Part shown: piece after piece, positions 5,742 to 8,284 of the stretch | Layout of the letters: every line of letters starts with the position of its first letter | How positions within the stretch are numbered: position 1 is the stretch's first letter | Source of the DNA: Verrucomicrobiota bacterium | GTDB taxonomy: Bacteria; Verrucomicrobiota; Verrucomicrobiia; Opitutales; Opitutaceae | NCBI GenBank assembly: GCA_023410155.1 | Contig: JAEYQF010000057.1 | Location: 1 to 8,284, forward strand | Direction of reading: 5' to 3' | Length of the DNA: 8,284 nt | Translations under genes and position numbers: made by a program | The notes under the pieces: model-generated | The model's database searches: none | What the model saw: the letters and a program-made list of their open reading frames with translations, nothing else | Told to the model about the DNA's origin: nothing

Positions 5742-7394
5742 TCAGAGCTTCGGCTCGGTGCGCTTCAGCTCGGCGGCCACCAACTCGGAAAGATAGGCGC
5801 TGGCGCCAATGCGGGAGTTGACGGAGGCGAGCTGTGCGCGCGTGGCGGCGTATTGCGCGTTGGACTCGGAGAGATCAGGCACCTGCTTGTCCGCCACATA
5901 GATGAAGGCGGCCCGGTCGGCACCGGTCATGATGAGATCGGACACGCGGCCCTTCTCGAGGCGATCGAGCGAGCCGAGCAACGTGTAGTCGGCATCCTGC
6001 GGCGGCTGGCGGAGCGTGAACGGCGCCAGTTGCTTCGTCTCAGCTTTCACCGCGCCCACGCTGGCAGTCACGGCTTTCTCAAAGGAGTCGCCGGCTTTGA
6101 GGCGGTTCTCGATCGCCGTGCGCATCGTGCGGCCGAGCTCCATGAAACGTTTGCGCTTCTCACCCTCGACGTAGTCGGCCTGCACCTTGGCCCGCACCTC
6201 GGCGAGGATCGGGGTGTGAGCGGGCAGGGTTTCGCGATAAACGATGACGGCTGCGCCGGCAGGCGTGGAAACGGCATCGGAGAAGAGGCGATTGGGACCG
6301 AGCTTGAAGGCTTCTTCGGCGACCGCCGGCGAGCGGCCAAGCTCGGCCGGGCCGTCTTCGAGTGTAAACGGCGCGAGCTGCACGAGCGAAAGTTTCTGCG
6401 CGCTCAACAGCGCCTCGAATTGCGGGCTGTCGGGTTGAGCCTTCGATTCGAAGAGCGAATAGGAGAAATCGGACGCGGCCTTGAGGGCGTATTGCTGGCC
6501 GCGCTGGAAGCGCAAAGCCGCCTCGACCTGCGGACGCACGGCGGCGAAGGCGGCGTTCGGGTCGGTCGCGTTCTTGTCGGCGTTGGCCGGTTGCGGGAAA
6601 CGCGCGGGATTGGATTCGTAGAAGGCGCGCACGTCGGTCTCGGTGAGTTTCACGTGGTCGAGGTAGGCCGTGGCCGGGAAGCTCACGACGGACACCGACA
6701 CTCGGGGCGCGACCTCGTAGCGGAAGGTGTTTTCTTCGAAAAATTTCGTCAGCTCAGCGTCCGTCGGCTGGATGCCCGGCGCATACGAACCGTAGTCGAG
6801 CGAGGCCGTGGCGATGGACCAGCGCGTATCGGCGCGGGTGAGCATGGAGGCGACGTCGTCCGCCTGCACGTAGCCGGGGCCGCCCAGCAATTGCTGGACT
6901 TTGTTGACGCGGACGTCGTCGGCGAGCACGCGGCTGACCGAAGCTTCGTTGAAACGCGGGTTGTTCTTCAGCGAGTCGCGAAACATCGTGTAGCGCGACG
7001 CATCGAACTGGCCATCCTGGCCCGCGAAAACGCGCAGGGTCTTGATGTAGTCGGCGATCTCGAGCTTCGAAGTCGCAGGGATGCCCCATTCCTTCGCGAG
7101 CTGCAGGGCGGCCGCACGTTGCAAGCCGTAGCTCTGCAACTCCTCTCCTTCGACGCCGTAGCCCGACTGGAGCTGGGCGCTGAGGCTGGCGTCGCCAAAC
7201 AGGCGAGCTTGGTCTTCCTGCGAGGCGAGATTATAGCCGAACACCATGCGCTCAGTCAGGTGCTGACGGTCGGCGCCGCCCAACCCGGAGGAGGCGTTGG
7301 TAACGAAGACGAAAGCGACGATGACCACGGCCAGCAGCAACATGAACACGACCTTGAAGTGCTGCTGGAAGGTTTTCTGGATCCAAGAAATCAT
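5742..7394 (-). CDS. PpiD/SurA-like membrane-anchored periplasmic chaperone without a recognisable parvulin domain
   Basis: A 550-residue protein with a short cytoplasmic N-terminus, one transmembrane anchor at about 14-33 (KVVFMLLLAVVIVAFVFVTN) and a large periplasmic part. This is the topology of PpiD, which meets newly exported proteins at the Sec translocon. Residues about 40-230 look like a SurA/PpiD N-terminal chaperone domain: helical, with LQRAAALQLAKEWGI at 91-105, then RVFAGQDGQFDASRYTMF (121-138), the usual F-x-G-Q-F-D turn. The signatures expected of a parvulin domain (xHIL, F-x-x-LA-x-x-x-S, GGDLG-W) are not visible. The region from about 310 to 545 instead contains two similar copies of the segment that follows parvulin in PpiD; each has QLAPFTL (339-345 and 455-461) and a later SD step (372-373 and 485-486). 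Start is the ATG at 7392-7394, just before the anchor, without a Shine-Dalgarno. It is followed by a strong terminator. Classification as a PpiD-like chaperone is likely; enzymatic prolyl isomerase activity is doubtful. Confidence 0.8.
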   Translation of the reverse strand: MISWIQKTFQQHFKVVFMLLLAVVIVAFVFVTNASSGLGGADRQHLTERMVFGYNLASQEDQARLFGDASLSAQLQSGYGVEGEELQSYGLQRAAALQLAKEWGIPATSKLEIADYIKTLRVFAGQDGQFDASRYTMFRDSLKNNPRFNEASVSRVLADDVRVNKVQQLLGGPGYVQADDVASMLTRADTRWSIATASLDYGSYAPGIQPTDAELTKFFEENTFRYEVAPRVSVSVVSFPATAYLDHVKLTETDVRAFYESNPARFPQPANADKNATDPNAAFAAVRPQVEAALRFQRGQQYALKAASDFSYSLFESKAQPDSPQFEALLSAQKLSLVQLAPFTLEDGPAELGRSPAVAEEAFKLGPNRLFSDAVSTPAGAAVIVYRETLPAHTPILAEVRAKVQADYVEGEKRKRFMELGRTMRTAIENRLKAGDSFEKAVTASVGAVKAETKQLAPFTLRQPPQDADYTLLGSLDRLEKGRVSDLIMTGADRAAFIYVADKQVPDLSESNAQYAATRAQLASVNSRIGASAYLSELVAAELKRTEPKL

Positions 7395-7479
7395 GGGGAA
7401 AAGTAGCGACGGTAGGTTCGCGGTTCAGTGAGGCAAGGGAGAACTCGCGCCAGCCGGCGGACCGGGGTGGGACACAGTC

Positions 7480-7503
7480 CGGACCGGGACGAGCCAGGGT
7501 GCG
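7480..7503. repeat. Second isolated relative of the 22-bp repeat unit
   Basis: These 24 bases match 1056-1079 inside the tandem array at 20 of 24 positions without gaps: CGGACCGGG is identical, then CG, GCCA and GTGCG are shared. It lies in the 134-bp gap between the yihY stop (7529) and the start of the PpiD-like gene (7394). A 12-bp palindrome GGTGCGCGCACC (7498-7509) overlaps its end. Confidence 0.35.
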
Positions 7504-7528
7504 CGCACCGTCACGGCGCGGCGCGCGG

Positions 7529-8284
7529 CTAGGCCTGGCCGTGCGGGAGGGCGGCCGGGCGACTCGTCTCGTCGAAGGGGTGTTCGATGAAGAGTTGCTC
7601 GAGGCTTTTCTGGAAGAACGGATCGTCGGAGATGCGATCGAGGGCGGCGTCGTAGTGCCGCAGGATCGGGTCGATGTGGCCGAGGGTGGTCCCGGTGGGG
7701 TCGACGCCGAAGTTGTCGTCGAGGCGCTTGAATTCGAGCAGGCTCATGCGGTTGAGCGGGCGGGCCGGTTGGTAGAGCAGATCGTCCGTCGGTTCATCGG
7801 GCGGCGGCGGCACCGGGGTGATGAGTTTCATCTCGACGAGCCGGCTGAGGCAGGCGTTGAGAATCTGCGTCGGCACTTTGACGAGCGTGCCCAGGTGAGA
7901 GGCGGAGACGGGCGGCAGGCAGGCCTGGAAACGCCGACCGATCGTGATCAGGACGACGAGCGAGAGGCGTTCGCGGGTGGATTCGGTGAGCTGGCTCCAC
8001 GCCGCCTGGCTATTGCGGAAATGAACGTTCTGCACCGCGTAGCTGATGATCGCGCCGACCAGCAGGTAGAGCCAGAAGACGTAGAGTCCCAGCATCAGCA
8101 CGATCGGGAGAGCGAGCGATCCATAGAGGCTCTTCGTCAGGATCACGCGGCGGACGTAGAACAGCGCGACGAAATTATTGAGCAGCAGAAGGGCGGTGAC
8201 CACCAGTGCGGCGATTAGCGCCGCGCTCCAGAATACGCGGGTGTTCGGGATGATCCGGTAAACCATCGTCAGCAACACCACGAG
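7529..8284 (-). CDS. yihY: YihY/BrkB family integral membrane protein, C-terminal part (partial)
   Basis: The last 251 codons are in the window; the frame is still open at the window edge, so the N-terminus and the first helices are missing. Visible family features are VYRIIPNTRVFWSAALIAAL, the hydrophobic helices that follow, and KSLYGSLALPIVLMLGLYVF leading into LYLLVGAIISYAV. These match the typical IYGS-L-P-hydrophobic-W-Y-LL-GA pattern of BrkB/YihY. A soluble C-terminal region of about 150 residues follows, with a possible winged-helix-like segment (LGTLVKVPTQILNACLSRLV), as in the longer members of this family. The family was once called RNase BN in error; it is an inner-membrane protein of uncertain function, possibly a transporter. 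It is 134 bp upstream of the PpiD-like gene on the same strand, and no convincing terminator lies between, so they may share a transcript. Confidence 0.88.
   Translation of the reverse strand, partial: LVVLLTMVYRIIPNTRVFWSAALIAALVVTALLLLNNFVALFYVRRVILTKSLYGSLALPIVLMLGLYVFWLYLLVGAIISYAVQNVHFRNSQAAWSQLTESTRERLSLVVLITIGRRFQACLPPVSASHLGTLVKVPTQILNACLSRLVEMKLITPVPPPPDEPTDDLLYQPARPLNRMSLLEFKRLDDNFGVDPTGTTLGHIDPILRHYDAALDRISDDPFFQKSLEQLFIEHPFDETSRPAALPHGQA

Noticed and set aside
5667..7406. Plus-strand open frame of 579 codons lying opposite the PpiD-like gene
   Set aside because: It is a GC-driven antisense frame. Its translation is rich in Gly, Arg, Glu and Val without recognisable domains, while the minus strand encodes a protein with an anchor, family motifs and its own terminator.
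7498..7509. GC-only palindrome GGTGCGCGCACC after yihY considered as a terminator
   Set aside because: It has no loop to speak of and no T-run on the minus strand; self-complementary GC runs are frequent at this base composition.

Overview
This is a GC-rich stretch of ordinary bacterial chromosome with closely packed housekeeping and envelope genes. The gene families suggest a Gram-negative (diderm) bacterium: a TolC-type outer-membrane channel, a PpiD-like periplasmic chaperone and BrkB/YihY. The high GC, the general look of the proteins and the near absence of Shine-Dalgarno sequences would fit Verrucomicrobiota such as Opitutaceae. That assignment is inference from memory of similar proteins, not a database result. 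I see no phage, insertion sequence, CRISPR array, tRNA or rRNA.

Left part, 1-2087. The C-terminal end of tryptophan synthase alpha (trpA, +) is followed 20 bases later by a response regulator with a diguanylate cyclase output domain (REC-GGDEF, +). Directly after its stop lies a degenerate tandem array of four units of about 22 bp (1042-1130). A hairpin that probably terminates the opposing gene follows. A lipid kinase of the diacylglycerol kinase family lies on the minus strand, with an altered nucleotide-binding motif (GGAGT instead of GGDGT).

Middle, 2128-5610. miaA (tRNA A37 dimethylallyltransferase, +) starts 40 bp from the divergent lipid kinase. Convergent with it is a minus-strand set, read in transcription order: a small FmdB-like zinc-ribbon protein, a TolC-family outer-membrane protein with a signal peptide, and a six-helix membrane protein of unknown function.

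Right part, 5692-8284. A textbook intrinsic terminator (10-bp stem plus T-run on the minus strand) closes a separate unit encoding a PpiD/SurA-like membrane-anchored chaperone. That protein appears to lack a parvulin domain and carries an internal duplication. Upstream of it on the same strand is the C-terminal part of a YihY/BrkB membrane protein that runs off the window.

Functionally, the minus-strand block is an envelope neighbourhood (outer-membrane channel, periplasmic chaperone, inner-membrane proteins). The plus-strand genes are amino-acid biosynthesis, c-di-GMP signalling and tRNA modification. I do not see a clear new multi-gene system. The best leads are the 22-bp tandem array with relatives in other intergenic gaps, the parvulin-less duplicated PpiD-like protein, and the lipid kinase with the altered motif. 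No stretch of more than 300 bases lacks a gene.
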